Below are positions 18,230-27,986 of a stretch of 64,000 bases of DNA, in pieces (the first letter of the stretch is position 1; each line of letters starts with the position of its first letter). A program made the translations under genes and the position numbers. The notes beneath the pieces are model-generated. The model did not search any database and was not told the origin of the DNA. It worked only from the letters and a program-made list of their open reading frames with translations. The stretch comes from an uncultured Lachnospiraceae bacterium (GTDB lineage Bacteria; Bacillota; Clostridia; Lachnospirales; Lachnospiraceae): NCBI GenBank assembly GCA_910586555.1, contig CAJUJY010000006.1, positions 33,625-97,624 of the forward strand, given 5' to 3'.

Positions 18230-19905
18230 TTAGGATATATTACTGCATTTTCACCGTCCCATACTATTTCCCTTACAACCATCTTAATAATATCTTTCTG
18301 CCTGGCTGGTTTTATAAGCTTCCAGGTTTCTTCTTTAAGATGTATAATATTTAAAGCAAATGCTTCATATGAAAAATTATCTGTATTATATATATTTTTA
18401 TTTTGTTTTTCATTATACTGTTTTTGCAGTTTATTTTTTATATCTGTAATTTCGTCTATTTTTTTTAATATAAGCTCTGTTGTATTTTCATTTCTGCTTT
18501 TACCAAGGGCATCAATTAATGATTCCGCCTGTCTGCCATATTCCTTTATTTGTTTTTGTATTATATCTTTTTCATATTTCTTGTCTGTATTCTTTCTTGC
18601 TTTCTCTATTACCTCCTGTAAATAACCATATTCTGTTATTATTCTTTCTTTCAAGCCAAGGATTTCTGAAACTACCATTTTGTCTAAAATATTTCCGGAT
18701 ATATTAGGCATCTGGCATAAATTCCCCCTGCTTTTTTCTTTACATTCACACTGGTAATAATACTTTTTTTCACCATCCACTGTTTTCCTTCCGCCTTTTG
18801 GACGCATAAAAGAACCACACTTTCCACAACGTACAATTCCTGATAAAAGTGCCCCTGTCGTCTTAGGGTAACGGTAGCTTTTTCCTGAATTATTTTTAAT
18901 TATTTCCTGGGTCTTAATCCACACTTCTGGTTCAATAATCCCACTATGTTCACCTGCTGCAATAATCCAGTCTTTTGCATTATTAATTCTTTGCCCTCCT
19001 GCTTTGCAATTATTTTTATTATAGGCAATAAGCCCTCTTTTTCCATCAAACATTCCTGGTTCTGAATAAACCCCATAGCCTTTTTCTACCAGGTATTTAT
19101 AAACACTTTTGCCTGCCATGCAATATACTGGATTTGAAAGGATTGCCTTAAGAGTATATCTTCCATACATTTTCCCAGATCTGGTATAGTAATTATTATT
19201 CATAAGATATGTTTCAAGCTTTGTAAGTGAACCCAGTTCAAGGTATTTATAATATAAAATCTTTACAATACCTGCTTCTTCTTCTATGGTTTCAAGACAA
19301 TACCTGCTTCTTTTCCTGCCTGTGCTGTCAGTTTCTTCAATTTTTATGCTTTTAAACCCAAGTGGTGTCCTTCCTCCAAGCCAGTGCCCTTTCTTGGCAA
19401 GGGAATACATATTATCAGTAATGCGCTCTGCTATAGTTTCCCTTTCTAACTGTGCAAATACTGAAGCAATATACATCATTGCCCTTCCCATTGGTGTCCT
19501 TGTATCAAATGCTTCATTAACAGAAATAAAACCAACACCATAACCAGTAAACTTTGCAACTAATTCCGAAAAATCTTTTACACTTCTGCTTATACGGTCA
19601 AGGCGGTAACAAATAATTATTTGTATTTTTCCATGCTCTACATCTGAAATTAACCTTACCATTGCCGGACGTGATACTATATCCTTTCCAGAAATTCCTT
19701 CATCTTCGTAGATTTCTACTGTAAGTATTTCTTCATCTTCCCCATTTATTAAATGGTTTTTAATATATTCCTTACAAGATTTCACCTGGTTTCCAATAGA
19801 ATTTCCCTTGCCTGTAAATTTAGACTTACGTGCATAAATACCAATTCTTTTTGTTTTTTTTATTACACTTTTGTCTTCTACAGCTTTATTTTCCACTTCT
19901 TCCAT
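18217..19905 (-). CDS. Large serine recombinase (SpoIVCA-like) of the sigK element
   Basis: 562 residues. N-terminal resolvase domain: RIGIYARKS with the catalytic Ser at about residue 28, YEDEGISGKDIVSRPAMVRL, IICYRLDRISRSVKDFSEL. Then the recombinase DNA-binding domain (LGGRTPLGFK, YTLKAILSNPVY), a zinc-ribbon (CGKCGSFMRPKGG...CECKEK...C) and a long coiled coil (~425-500). The last codons (KCCQ-stop) lie inside the att arm next to sigK. Large serine recombinases cut at a two-base core, which fits the AA core seen. In B. subtilis and C. difficile the equivalent enzyme excises skin during sporulation. Confidence 0.93.
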   Translation of the reverse strand: MEEVENKAVEDKSVIKKTKRIGIYARKSKFTGKGNSIGNQVKSCKEYIKNHLINGEDEEILTVEIYEDEGISGKDIVSRPAMVRLISDVEHGKIQIIICYRLDRISRSVKDFSELVAKFTGYGVGFISVNEAFDTRTPMGRAMMYIASVFAQLERETIAERITDNMYSLAKKGHWLGGRTPLGFKSIKIEETDSTGRKRSRYCLETIEEEAGIVKILYYKYLELGSLTKLETYLMNNNYYTRSGKMYGRYTLKAILSNPVYCMAGKSVYKYLVEKGYGVYSEPGMFDGKRGLIAYNKNNCKAGGQRINNAKDWIIAAGEHSGIIEPEVWIKTQEIIKNNSGKSYRYPKTTGALLSGIVRCGKCGSFMRPKGGRKTVDGEKKYYYQCECKEKSRGNLCQMPNISGNILDKMVVSEILGLKERIITEYGYLQEVIEKARKNTDKKYEKDIIQKQIKEYGRQAESLIDALGKSRNENTTELILKKIDEITDIKNKLQKQYNEKQNKNIYNTDNFSYEAFALNIIHLKEETWKLIKPARQKDIIKMVVREIVWDGENAVIYPKCCQ

Positions 19906-20074
19906 TTCTTTTTACCACCGTTAATAAATGGCATAGCTGCCTGTCTGTTAATTCCATATTCCCTAAGATTTCTTTTACAGCTTCTATATGCATTTCCTGC
20001 AAAGACCTGGTTAAGGCATGTTCAGGAATACCATTTCTGGAAATACTAACATTTACATTCAGGGATTTTGCCAT
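19886..20074 (-). CDS. 62-aa protein coupled to the recombinase
   Basis: MAKSLNVNVSISRNGIPEHA at the start, then a predicted helical region (LQEMHIEAVKEILGNMELTD) and a basic tail (VVKRNGRSGK). The ribosome site AGAGGTGG precedes the ATG, and the gene ends 20 nt inside the recombinase gene, so the pair is translationally coupled. I do not recognise the family. Position suggests an accessory factor for recombination (directionality factor) or an expression regulator; this is inference only. Confidence 0.6.
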   Translation of the reverse strand: MAKSLNVNVSISRNGIPEHALTRSLQEMHIEAVKEILGNMELTDRQLCHLLTVVKRNGRSGK

Positions 20075-20441
20075 GCCACCACCTCTGCAAAACTATTTAT
20101 TCTTTAATATCATATGCATTATATACTATTAAAATTAAACTTCTTTACATAATTAACTTTTTTATCTCCTTTAATACCCAGTTATTTGTATAAAATATAT
20201 AAAAACGAACAATTAATATTGTATAAAAAGTAGAAACATTATTAAAAACTGCTAATTACGGCAAATGTCGTTTTCCAATAGCTGGCTTTTTTATATAATT
20301 TAACTACAAAACTGATGTAGCAGTAATAAAAAATTGTAAAAAATTAATACAACTAGTAAACTATAATACCAGGCTTTGTATCTGTGCGCTACAGCCACAA
20401 AGCCGCTTAAGAACAAAAACAGCGCAGAAAAGAGGGATACT
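20075..20441. other. Divergent promoter region between recombinase and nucleoside operons
   Basis: About 370 nt, strongly AT-rich. TATAAT occurs at 20362-20367 close to the PNP leader, without a well-spaced -35. The PNP pseudoknot leader occupies 20372-20426. No purine riboswitch core was recognised. Control of both the excisase and the nucleoside operon must lie here. Confidence 0.5.
20372..20426 (+). promoter_or_regulatory. Pseudoknot leader of the PNP gene
   Basis: P1 GGCTTTGT (20372-20379) with ACAAAGCC (20397-20404), 8 bp. The loop strand TGCGCT (20385-20390) pairs with AGCGCA (20421-20426), followed by GAAAAGAGG and ATG 20442. The same architecture is found before deoC in the same operon region. 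Confidence 0.62.
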
Positions 20442-21254
20442 ATGTATAAAAAATTAATTGCTTGTTTAAACAGTTTAAAGGAAAAAACCAGTTTCCAGCC
20501 AGAAGCTGCACTGGTTTTAGGTTCTGGCTTAGGTGATTATGCTGATGAAATCCAGATTGAGCAGACAACAGACTACACAGAAATCGGGGGATTTCCAATA
20601 TCAACAGTAAAAGGGCATAAAGGACGTTTTGTATTTGGATATGTTTCCAAAACCCCTGTAGTTATTATGCAAGGACGTGTACATTATTATGAAGGCTATA
20701 AAATGTCTGATGTTGTCCTTCCAATACGGCTTATGGGAATGATGGGGGCAAAAAAAATCCTTCTTACAAATGCTGCTGGTGGTGCTAATGCATCATATAA
20801 GCCAGGTGACTTTATGATGATTACAGACCATATCACAACAGGCATACCAAGCCCGCTTATTGGCCCTAACATTGATGAACTTGGAACAAGGTTTCCGGAT
20901 ATGAGTGAAGTTTACAGCAGGCGCTTACAGGATATAACCAGAAAATGTGCCAAAGAATGTAATATAGAACTTAAAGAAGGTGTTTATGTACAATTTAGCG
21001 GCCCTAACTATGAAACACCGGCTGAAGTAAGGCTTGCACAAATATGGGGTGGTGATGCAGTTGGAATGAGCACAGCATGCGAAGCTATGGCAGCACACCA
21101 TATGGGGCTTGAAGTATGTGGGATTTCCTGTATTACAAATATGGCATCTGGGATTTCAAAAGTACAGCTTAACCATAAAGAAGTACAAGAAACTGCTGAC
21201 CGCGTGGCAAAATCATTTAAGGAACTGGTTACAAAAGTTATTACCAGCATGTAA
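20442..21254 (+). CDS. Purine-nucleoside phosphorylase
   Basis: About 270 residues, trimeric PNP type. Phosphate-binding VLGSGLGDYADEI, FVFGYVSKTPVVIMQGRVHYYEGY, LTNAAGGANASYKPGDFM, FSGPNYETPAEVR and GMSTACEAMAAHHMGLEVCGISCITNMASGI, whose Asn is the guanine/hypoxanthine-contacting residue. Phosphorolyses (deoxy)inosine and (deoxy)guanosine to base plus (deoxy)ribose 1-phosphate. ATG 20442 follows GAGGG; the longer frame to 20376 runs through the leader. First gene of the element's nucleoside operon; guanine goes to the next gene product and the sugar phosphate to phosphopentomutase. Confidence 0.93.
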   Translation: MYKKLIACLNSLKEKTSFQPEAALVLGSGLGDYADEIQIEQTTDYTEIGGFPISTVKGHKGRFVFGYVSKTPVVIMQGRVHYYEGYKMSDVVLPIRLMGMMGAKKILLTNAAGGANASYKPGDFMMITDHITTGIPSPLIGPNIDELGTRFPDMSEVYSRRLQDITRKCAKECNIELKEGVYVQFSGPNYETPAEVRLAQIWGGDAVGMSTACEAMAAHHMGLEVCGISCITNMASGISKVQLNHKEVQETADRVAKSFKELVTKVITSM

Positions 21255-21302
21255 ACTATACACTGCTAGAAACTATATCTAAAATGAAAGGAAACAGAAT
21301 TA

Positions 21303-22589
21303 ATGAGAAAATTTGTAATAAAAGGAAATATTTGTTATAGTAAAAGCATTAATGAACTTTGTATTACCCAGGACGGATATGTTGTCTGTGAAGATGGGAT
21401 TTGTACAGGTGTATATAAAAAACTGCCAGAACATTATGAAATCCTTCCATTTTATGATTATACAGATAAAATAATTATTCCTGGTTTTACAGACCTGCAT
21501 ATACATGCGCCACAATACCCATTCCGTGGATTTGGAATGGATCTTGAATTAATTGGCTGGCTTAATGCCCATACTTTTCCAGAAGAAGCAAAATACTCTG
21601 ATATAGAATATGCCCAAAATGCTTATAGTATTTTTACTACAGATCTTTTAAATAGTGCAACAACCAGGGCATGTGTTTTTGGAACAATCCATATACCAGC
21701 AACTATATTGCTAATGGAAAAACTGGATAATGCAGGTATAAAGGCATATGTTGGTAAGGTTAATATGGACAGGAACAGTCCGGAATATTTATGTGAAAAA
21801 AATGCAGAACAGGCATTTAAAGATACAGAACAATGGATTAAAGATAGTGCAAGGTTTGAAAATGTAAAACCAATCCTTACCCCAAGGTTTATACCTGCAT
21901 GTTCGGACAGTTTAATGGAAAAGCTGTCTGTATTGCAAAAAAAATACCAATTACCAGTACAATCACATTTATCAGAAAATACAGAAGAAATCCAGTGGGT
22001 AAAAGAACTTTGTCCTGGTACTGCTTTTTATGGTGAAGCATATAATAAATATGGCTTGTTTGGAAATGGCTTCCCGGCAATAATGGCGCATTGTATACAC
22101 AGTAATGAAGATGAAATAAACTTAATAAAAGAACAAAATGTATTTGTTGCACACTGTCCAGAGTCAAATACAAATCTTTCTTCAGGCATTGCACCAATAA
22201 GGGCTTACCTTAACCTTGGCATAAATACAGGGCTTGGCACTGATATAGCAGCAGGTTCTTCACTTTCTGTTTTTAAGGCAATGGCAATGGCAATACAATG
22301 CTCCAAACTGCGCTGGAGGCTGCAAGACCAGTCACTTGCACCACTGGGTATTAAAGAAGTTTTCTATATGGCTACAAAAGGCGGGGGTAAATTTTTTGGC
22401 AAAACTGGAAGTTTTGAAAAAGGATATGAATTTGACGCAGTAATAATAGATGATTCTACAATAAAACATCCATATAAGCTAAATACCATGGAGCGTCTTG
22501 AACGCCTGGTTTACCTTGCAGAAGACAAAAACATTGTTGCTAAATTTGTAAATGGCAAAAAGCTTTTTGAAAGAACTGTTTCAAATTAA
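21303..22589 (+). CDS. guaD: Guanine deaminase
   Basis: 428 residues of the amidohydrolase superfamily. Metal His pair in GFTDLHIHAPQYPFRG (H-x-H), then RFIPACSD, QSHLSENTEEIQWV, ALMAHCIHSNEDE-like AHCIHSNEDE, and the Asp of GLGTDIAAGSS. These match bacterial guanine deaminases of GDEase type, which give xanthine and ammonia. Ribosome site AAAGGAAAC. Lies 48 nt after PNP and presumably uses the guanine PNP releases. Confidence 0.92.
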   Translation: MRKFVIKGNICYSKSINELCITQDGYVVCEDGICTGVYKKLPEHYEILPFYDYTDKIIIPGFTDLHIHAPQYPFRGFGMDLELIGWLNAHTFPEEAKYSDIEYAQNAYSIFTTDLLNSATTRACVFGTIHIPATILLMEKLDNAGIKAYVGKVNMDRNSPEYLCEKNAEQAFKDTEQWIKDSARFENVKPILTPRFIPACSDSLMEKLSVLQKKYQLPVQSHLSENTEEIQWVKELCPGTAFYGEAYNKYGLFGNGFPAIMAHCIHSNEDEINLIKEQNVFVAHCPESNTNLSSGIAPIRAYLNLGINTGLGTDIAAGSSLSVFKAMAMAIQCSKLRWRLQDQSLAPLGIKEVFYMATKGGGKFFGKTGSFEKGYEFDAVIIDDSTIKHPYKLNTMERLERLVYLAEDKNIVAKFVNGKKLFERTVSN

Positions 22590-22613
22590 TAAATATAATC
22601 CAGGTGAATTAAA

Positions 22614-23327
22614 ATGATATCAAAGCAGCAGTTATTAGAAATAATAGGCCAGTCAGAGCTTGGCAGGCATGAATATTTAAACTCACTATTCAGGTATGTG
22701 CCTGATGCCATTGTTAAATCAATGTCATATAAAAAAATACAAAAAGACCATTATATTATACATGCAGGCGCTCCCTGTAGTACTGTATATATAATACTTT
22801 CAGGCCATGTAACAGGACTGCATTACCAGAAACAGGGACGTGTTTATTATTTTATGGATTTTACACAGATGTATATTGTAGGCGATTTTGAAGTATTTGG
22901 GGATATTCCCGAATATCTTGTATCAATATGTGCCACAGAAGAATGTGAAATACTTATGCTTCCCTCCAGCTATTATTTACAATGGGTACAACATGATGAA
23001 AATGCACTTTTCCTTAGAATAAAAAATATTATGTCTACCCTGGTTTTTGAGAAAAAGAATGACCGTGAATATATATTTATGAATTGTAAAGAAAGACTGG
23101 TAAAATACCTGGTAAATTCTTATGAAAATAAAAAACCTGTAAATGCCCTTAAATACAAACTTGATAAAACACAGCTTGAATTATCGGACAGAACTGGATT
23201 TAATATAAGAAGTATACAAAGAAATATTGCTGCACTGGAAAAAGAGAACCTTATTTCCATTGAAAATGGAAAAATTACTATTTCACAGGAGCAGTTTATA
23301 AAATTAAAAAATTATGAAAATAAATAA
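22614..23327 (+). CDS. Crp/Fnr family transcriptional regulator
   Basis: 237 residues. N-terminal cyclic-nucleotide-binding beta-roll (HYIIHAGAPCSTVYIILSGHVTG) and C-terminal winged helix (LELSDRTGFNIRSIQRNIAALEKENLISI). No Fnr-type N-terminal cysteine cluster. It lies inside the nucleoside operon, 24 nt after guanine deaminase, so it may govern this operon in response to a nucleotide or nucleoside; the effector is unknown. It travels with the element. Confidence 0.88.
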   Translation: MISKQQLLEIIGQSELGRHEYLNSLFRYVPDAIVKSMSYKKIQKDHYIIHAGAPCSTVYIILSGHVTGLHYQKQGRVYYFMDFTQMYIVGDFEVFGDIPEYLVSICATEECEILMLPSSYYLQWVQHDENALFLRIKNIMSTLVFEKKNDREYIFMNCKERLVKYLVNSYENKKPVNALKYKLDKTQLELSDRTGFNIRSIQRNIAALEKENLISIENGKITISQEQFIKLKNYENK

Positions 23328-23348
23328 AATTAAAGGGAGGTACTGGAA

Positions 23349-24539
23349 ATGAAAAAGTATAAACGCATATTTATAATAGTTATAGATTCACTTGGTGCTG
23401 GTGCATTACCTGATGCAGCAGAATATGGTGATGCTGGTACTGATACACTTGGCCATATTTCACAGTCTGTAGAAGAATTTAATATACCAAATCTTGCAAA
23501 ACTTGGCATTGCAAACCTCCATCCGTTAAAACAGGTAAAAGCTACAGACCACCCTCTTGGATATTATTCATATTTATATGAAGCCAGTACTGGGAAAGAT
23601 ACAATGACAGGACATTGGGAAATGATGGGGCTTCATATCACAAAACCTTTTAAAACATTTACAGAAACCGGATTTCCCAAAGAGCTTATAGACGAACTGG
23701 AAAAAAGGACTGGCAGGATAGTTATTGGAAATAAAAGTGCCAGCGGGACAGAAATTTTAGATGAACTGGCAGAAGAAGAAATTGCAACAGGCCATATGAT
23801 TGTATATACATCTGCCGACTCCGTTCTCCAGATATGCGGCAATGAAGAAACTTTTGGGCTGGAAGAATTATACCGCTGTTGTGAAATTGCACGTGAAATA
23901 ACAATGAAAGATGAATGGAGGGTTGGACGTGTAATTGCAAGGCCTTATACTGGAAAGAAAAAAGGAAATTTCCAAAGGACAAGCAACCGCCATGATTATG
24001 CATTAAAACCTTATGGCAGGACAGTACTAAATGCATTAAAAGATGCAGGTTTTTCTGTAATTCCAGTAGGTAAAATTTATGATATTTTTGATGGAGAAGG
24101 ACTTACAGAATCCAATAAATCCAAAAGTTCTGTACATGGCATGGAGCAGACTATAGAAATTGCAAAAAGAGATTTTCAAGGGCTTTGTTTTGTAAATCTT
24201 GTAGATTTTGATGCTTTATGGGGACACCGCCGTGATGTAAAGGGTTATGCAAAAGAACTAGAAAAATTTGATATAAAGCTTGGAGAACTTTTAAAAATAT
24301 TAAAAGAAGATGACTTATTAATTATTACAGCAGACCACGGAAATGACCCTACACATACAGGGACAGACCACACAAGGGAAAAAGTGCCTTTCCTGGCATA
24401 TTCACCACTAATGGAAAATCCTGGCAGGTTAAAAGATTATAAAACCTTTGCAGTAATTGGTGCAACGGTTGCTGATAACTTTGGAATTAAAATGCCAGAA
24501 GGCACGATTGGAGAATCCGTCCTTAGCAGTTTAAATTAA
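23349..24539 (+). CDS. deoB: Phosphopentomutase
   Basis: 396 residues, alkaline-phosphatase superfamily. [29 protein letters not shown], the phospho-Thr region [43 protein letters not shown] and [22 protein letters not shown] supply the two-metal site. Converts (deoxy)ribose 1-phosphate from PNP to the 5-phosphate. GGGAGG ribosome site; 22 nt after the Crp-type gene. Confidence 0.95.
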   Translation: MKKYKRIFIIVIDSLGAGALPDAAEYGDAGTDTLGHISQSVEEFNIPNLAKLGIANLHPLKQVKATDHPLGYYSYLYEASTGKDTMTGHWEMMGLHITKPFKTFTETGFPKELIDELEKRTGRIVIGNKSASGTEILDELAEEEIATGHMIVYTSADSVLQICGNEETFGLEELYRCCEIAREITMKDEWRVGRVIARPYTGKKKGNFQRTSNRHDYALKPYGRTVLNALKDAGFSVIPVGKIYDIFDGEGLTESNKSKSSVHGMEQTIEIAKRDFQGLCFVNLVDFDALWGHRRDVKGYAKELEKFDIKLGELLKILKEDDLLIITADHGNDPTHTGTDHTREKVPFLAYSPLMENPGRLKDYKTFAVIGATVADNFGIKMPEGTIGESVLSSLN

Positions 24540-24589
24540 AATAATACAGATATTTTATACCACCTTTAAGTACAGAAAGGAGGAAAACT

Positions 24590-25783
24590 ATGAAACTTAT
24601 ATTAAATTTGCTTGGAATAATAATAGTTCTTGCGATATGCTGGCTAATTTCATGGGACCGTAAAAATATTAAGTGGAAAACCATATTAAAAGCACTGGTA
24701 ACAGAAATTATCATTGCAATTATAATAGTTAAAATCCCTGTTGGGCAAAAAATTATTACAGTTATGTCTAATGGCCTTACAGCGGTAATTAACTGTGGAA
24801 ATGAGGGGTTATCATTTGTTTTTGGTGATCTTTTTAATGGAGAGATTAGTGTATTTATTATACAAAGTTTAGGCAATATTATTTTTGTTTCGGCATTAGT
24901 AGGTGTTTTATATTATCTTGGTGTTATAGGATTTGTTGTAAAATGGATTGGCAAAGGTGTAGGAAAAGTAATGGGTACAACTGAAGTTGAAAGCTTTGTA
25001 GCTGTTGCTAATATGTTTTTAGGCCATACAGACAGTCCTATCCTGGTAAGTAAGTATCTTAAAGATTTAACAGACAGTGAAATTTTTGTAATACTTGTTT
25101 CTGGAATGGGAAGTATGTCTGCTTCTATTTTAGGAGGCTACCATGCACTTGGTATTCCTATGGAATATCTGTTAATAGCAAGTGCAATGGTTCCTATTGG
25201 AAGTATTATGGTTTCTAAAATAGTATCACCACAAACAGAAGAAACTAAATCAATTACAGATGTTAAAATGGATAATAAGGGAAATAATTCTAATGTAATT
25301 GATGCACTTGCGGAAGGTGCATCAACAGGTATGCAGATGGTTATATCTATTGGTGCTTCTATCGTCGGGTTTGTTGGGATTGTTGCTGTTATTAATCTTT
25401 TCCTTGGCCTTTTCCATATTACGCTGTCAGATATATTTTCATATGTATTTGCGCCATTTGGCTTTTTACTTGGCTTAGATGGAAGTAATATCTTAATGGA
25501 AGGTTCGCTGCTTGGGAATAAATTAATTCTTAATGAATTTGTTGCATTCCAGGATTTAGGTTCTAATTTAAGCAGTTTAGATACAAGGACAGGAATGATT
25601 TGTGCTATCTCACTTTGTGGTTTTGCAAATCTTTCAAGTATGGGTATGTGCATTGGCGGTATTGGTGTTCTCTGCCCAGAAAAAAGAGGGACTATTTCAC
25701 GCCTTGTATTTAAATCTATGATAAGTGGTGTATTTGTAAGTATTATGAGCGCACTAATTATAAGCATTGTTTCACTTTTTTAA
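24590..25783 (+). CDS. Concentrative nucleoside transporter (NupC/CNT family)
   Basis: 397 residues with about ten hydrophobic helices. The CNT substrate motif appears as MFLGHTDSPILVSKYLKDLT, and the C-terminal signature as CGFANLSSMGMCIGGIGVLCPEKR. Cation-coupled uptake of nucleosides across the membrane. AAAGGAGG ribosome site, 51 nt after deoB. Supplies substrates for PNP, deoB and deoC, making the set a self-contained uptake-and-breakdown pathway. Confidence 0.92.
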   Translation: MKLILNLLGIIIVLAICWLISWDRKNIKWKTILKALVTEIIIAIIIVKIPVGQKIITVMSNGLTAVINCGNEGLSFVFGDLFNGEISVFIIQSLGNIIFVSALVGVLYYLGVIGFVVKWIGKGVGKVMGTTEVESFVAVANMFLGHTDSPILVSKYLKDLTDSEIFVILVSGMGSMSASILGGYHALGIPMEYLLIASAMVPIGSIMVSKIVSPQTEETKSITDVKMDNKGNNSNVIDALAEGASTGMQMVISIGASIVGFVGIVAVINLFLGLFHITLSDIFSYVFAPFGFLLGLDGSNILMEGSLLGNKLILNEFVAFQDLGSNLSSLDTRTGMICAISLCGFANLSSMGMCIGGIGVLCPEKRGTISRLVFKSMISGVFVSIMSALIISIVSLF

Positions 25784-25806
25784 ATTATCTAAATAAATAT
25801 TTAAAG

Positions 25807-25859
25807 CATGTACTTTTGCACTGGCAAGTACATGTTTATGGCAAAAATGCTCCAGTGCA
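25807..25859 (+). promoter_or_regulatory. Pseudoknot leader of deoC
   Basis: P1 CATGTACTT (25807-25815) with AAGTACATG (25826-25834), 9 bp. The loop strand TGCACTGG (25817-25824) pairs with CCAGTGCA (25852-25859), followed by GAAAAGAGG and ATG 25875. One of the clearest members of the family. Confidence 0.68.
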
Positions 25860-25874
25860 GAAAAGAGGTTAATT

Positions 25875-26543
25875 ATGAATAATGAAGATATTTTAAAAAT
25901 TACAGACCACACCTTGCTTGGACAGACTGCTACATGGGAAGAAATCCGTGAGGTTCTTGATGATTCAATAAAATATAAAACAGCATCTGCCTGTATTCCT
26001 GCGGCATATGTAAAACAGGCAGCAGAATATGTTGATGGCAGGCTTCCAATATGTACAGTTATTGGATTTCCAAATGGATATAGTACAACATTTGTAAAAG
26101 TTTGTGAAACAAAAGATGCAATAGCTAATGGTGCGGCTGAAATTGATATGGTAATTAATATTGGGCTTTTAAAAGACAAAAAATACAAGGAAGTTGAAGA
26201 TGAAATCCGCCAGATCCACGAGGCATGTAATGGAAAGATTTTAAAGGTTATAATTGAAACATGTCTTCTTACAGAAGAGGAAAAAATTAAAATGTGTGAA
26301 ATTATTACAAATGCAGGCGCAGAATATATTAAAACTTCTACAGGTTTTGCATCTTCTGGGGCAACATTTGAAGATGTAAAGCTTATGAAAAAGCATATTG
26401 GTAAAAATGTAAAAATTAAAGCAGCAGGCGGGATTTCTTCATTTGACAATGCAGAAAAATTTATACGGTGCGGCGCAGACAGGCTTGGTACAAGCAGGCT
26501 TGTTAAAATAATAAAAAATACAGATACAGGCAACGGATATTAA
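25875..26543 (+). CDS. deoC: Deoxyribose-phosphate aldolase
   Basis: 222 residues, class I aldolase. [59 protein letters not shown] and the Schiff-base lysine region [16 protein letters not shown]. Splits deoxyribose 5-phosphate to glyceraldehyde 3-phosphate and acetaldehyde, the last step of deoxynucleoside breakdown. Separated from the transporter by 91 nt that contain its own folded leader, so it may be controlled separately at translation. Confidence 0.95.
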   Translation: MNNEDILKITDHTLLGQTATWEEIREVLDDSIKYKTASACIPAAYVKQAAEYVDGRLPICTVIGFPNGYSTTFVKVCETKDAIANGAAEIDMVINIGLLKDKKYKEVEDEIRQIHEACNGKILKVIIETCLLTEEEKIKMCEIITNAGAEYIKTSTGFASSGATFEDVKLMKKHIGKNVKIKAAGGISSFDNAEKFIRCGADRLGTSRLVKIIKNTDTGNGY

Positions 26544-26628
26544 AACAGCTTTAATAATTAATAATTATTATTTAGAATAAAGATATATTTTCTATATATT
26601 TTTTTAAGCCAGGAAGGGGGAATTAATA

Positions 26629-27240
26629 ATGGATACATCTTTAATTATTGAAATAGCTGGTTATCTGGGTTCTGTATTAGTTGTAATTTCCATGTTAATG
26701 TCTTCAGTAGTTAAATTAAGGATTATTAACACCACCGGAAGCTCTATTTCAGCAGTTTATGCACTAATAATACATTCATATCCCCTGGCATTAATGAATA
26801 TATGCCTGGTTATTATTAATATTTATAATTTGGCAAAACTTTTAAAGCCAGGACAGCACTACACCTTAGTTAATGTAAAACCAGATGATACATTTGTAGA
26901 ATATTTTTTAAACTATTATAAAGACGACATATTAAACTTTTTTCCAGAAAAAAATACAGATACAAACCTTGTAGAAACTGCATACTTAATATGTTGTGGT
27001 GATGTCCCTGCCGGGCTTATGCTTGGAAATATAACAGAAAATGGTGTACTTGATATATCTGTTGATTATGCTTCACCTAAATACCGTGACTGCTCTTTAG
27101 GAACTTTCTTATACGCAAAACTTCCAGAAAAAGGAATACATAAACTGGTTTATTCTAAAGAGCCAGGACAACATAGACAATACCTGGAAAAAATGGGGTT
27201 TAATATTGAAAGTGGTACATATGTAAAATATTTATTGTAA
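26629..27240 (+). CDS. YgjV-like membrane domain fused to a GNAT-like domain
   Basis: 203 residues. The N-terminal ~75 residues have two or three hydrophobic helices with the YgjV pattern (IAGYLGSVLVVISMLMSSVVKLRIINTTGSSISAVYALI). The C-terminal ~90 residues resemble a GNAT fold (GDVPAGLMLGNI, VDYASPKYRDCSLGTFLY, QYLEKMGFNI). GGAAGGGGG ribosome site. Same strand as deoC, 85 nt downstream. Function unknown; a membrane-bound acetyltransferase or small transporter is possible. Confidence 0.72.
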   Translation: MDTSLIIEIAGYLGSVLVVISMLMSSVVKLRIINTTGSSISAVYALIIHSYPLALMNICLVIINIYNLAKLLKPGQHYTLVNVKPDDTFVEYFLNYYKDDILNFFPEKNTDTNLVETAYLICCGDVPAGLMLGNITENGVLDISVDYASPKYRDCSLGTFLYAKLPEKGIHKLVYSKEPGQHRQYLEKMGFNIESGTYVKYLL

Positions 27241-27463
27241 TTTACTATAATTTACTATATAATACTAATAAGGCAAGTTTGTTTTTATAACTAAAACATG
27301 GCTGTAATCCAGATTGCAGATATTTACAGTTTGCCTGTGTCAAATAATATTTGTAACCTGTATTACCTGCAAGCAGTTATTGGCTATTTGCCCACTGGTG
27401 AAATAACCTCATTACTACTTTACTTAATTAGGTTAAAAAGCATATAATAATAAAGGAATCCAA

Positions 27464-27953
27464 ATGAGTAAAATATATGACGATATTTTCAGGACACTAT
27501 GTGAAAAAAACACAAAACTTTTAATACCTGTTATAAATGAAGTATTTTCCACAAATTATAAAATAACTAGCCATCTGGAACTTCTTTCAGGTGAACACCA
27601 TATATTATCTGTTACAGAAACAGAAGATATTGGTGAAATAATAACAGATTCACTAATCAGGATTGACAAAAAATTATACCATATTGAGTGTCAAAGTAAT
27701 CCTGATGTTACAATATAATGATAATACTGATATATGTAAGGAGGTGGATACTGTTATGGGCGGACAGGTATTAGAAACATATGCTGACCAGAAACTTAAA
27801 CAAGGTATACAGCAAGGTGCTATGTTAATGGCACAGTTATCCGTAAAACTTGCAGAAGATGGAAGAATATCTGAAATTACACGTGCTGCTTCTGATACTT
27901 CTTATATGGATAAACTACTAGAAGAATATAAAATAAATAAAGATATTATATAG
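27464..27953 (+). pseudogene. Decayed Rpn/PD-(D/E)XK nuclease family transposase gene
   Basis: The N-terminal frame (27464-27718, MSKIYDDIFRTLCEKNTKLL ... KKLYHIECQSNPD) breaks off at a stop. The C-terminal part (DICKEVDTVMGGQVLETYAD ... LLEEYKINKDII) continues in another frame to 27953. The central nuclease core is largely deleted. Members of this family are recombination-promoting nucleases often found as remnants. Fragments of related genes occur at 47875-48657. Confidence 0.75.
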
Positions 27954-27986
27954 TTTAACCCCTTGTGGTTTCCAGGCCACAGGGGG

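Noticed and set aside
20075..20441. Purine riboswitch upstream of the PNP operon
   Set aside because: No conserved purine-aptamer junction or kissing loops recognised; the pairing found is that of the general pseudoknot leader.
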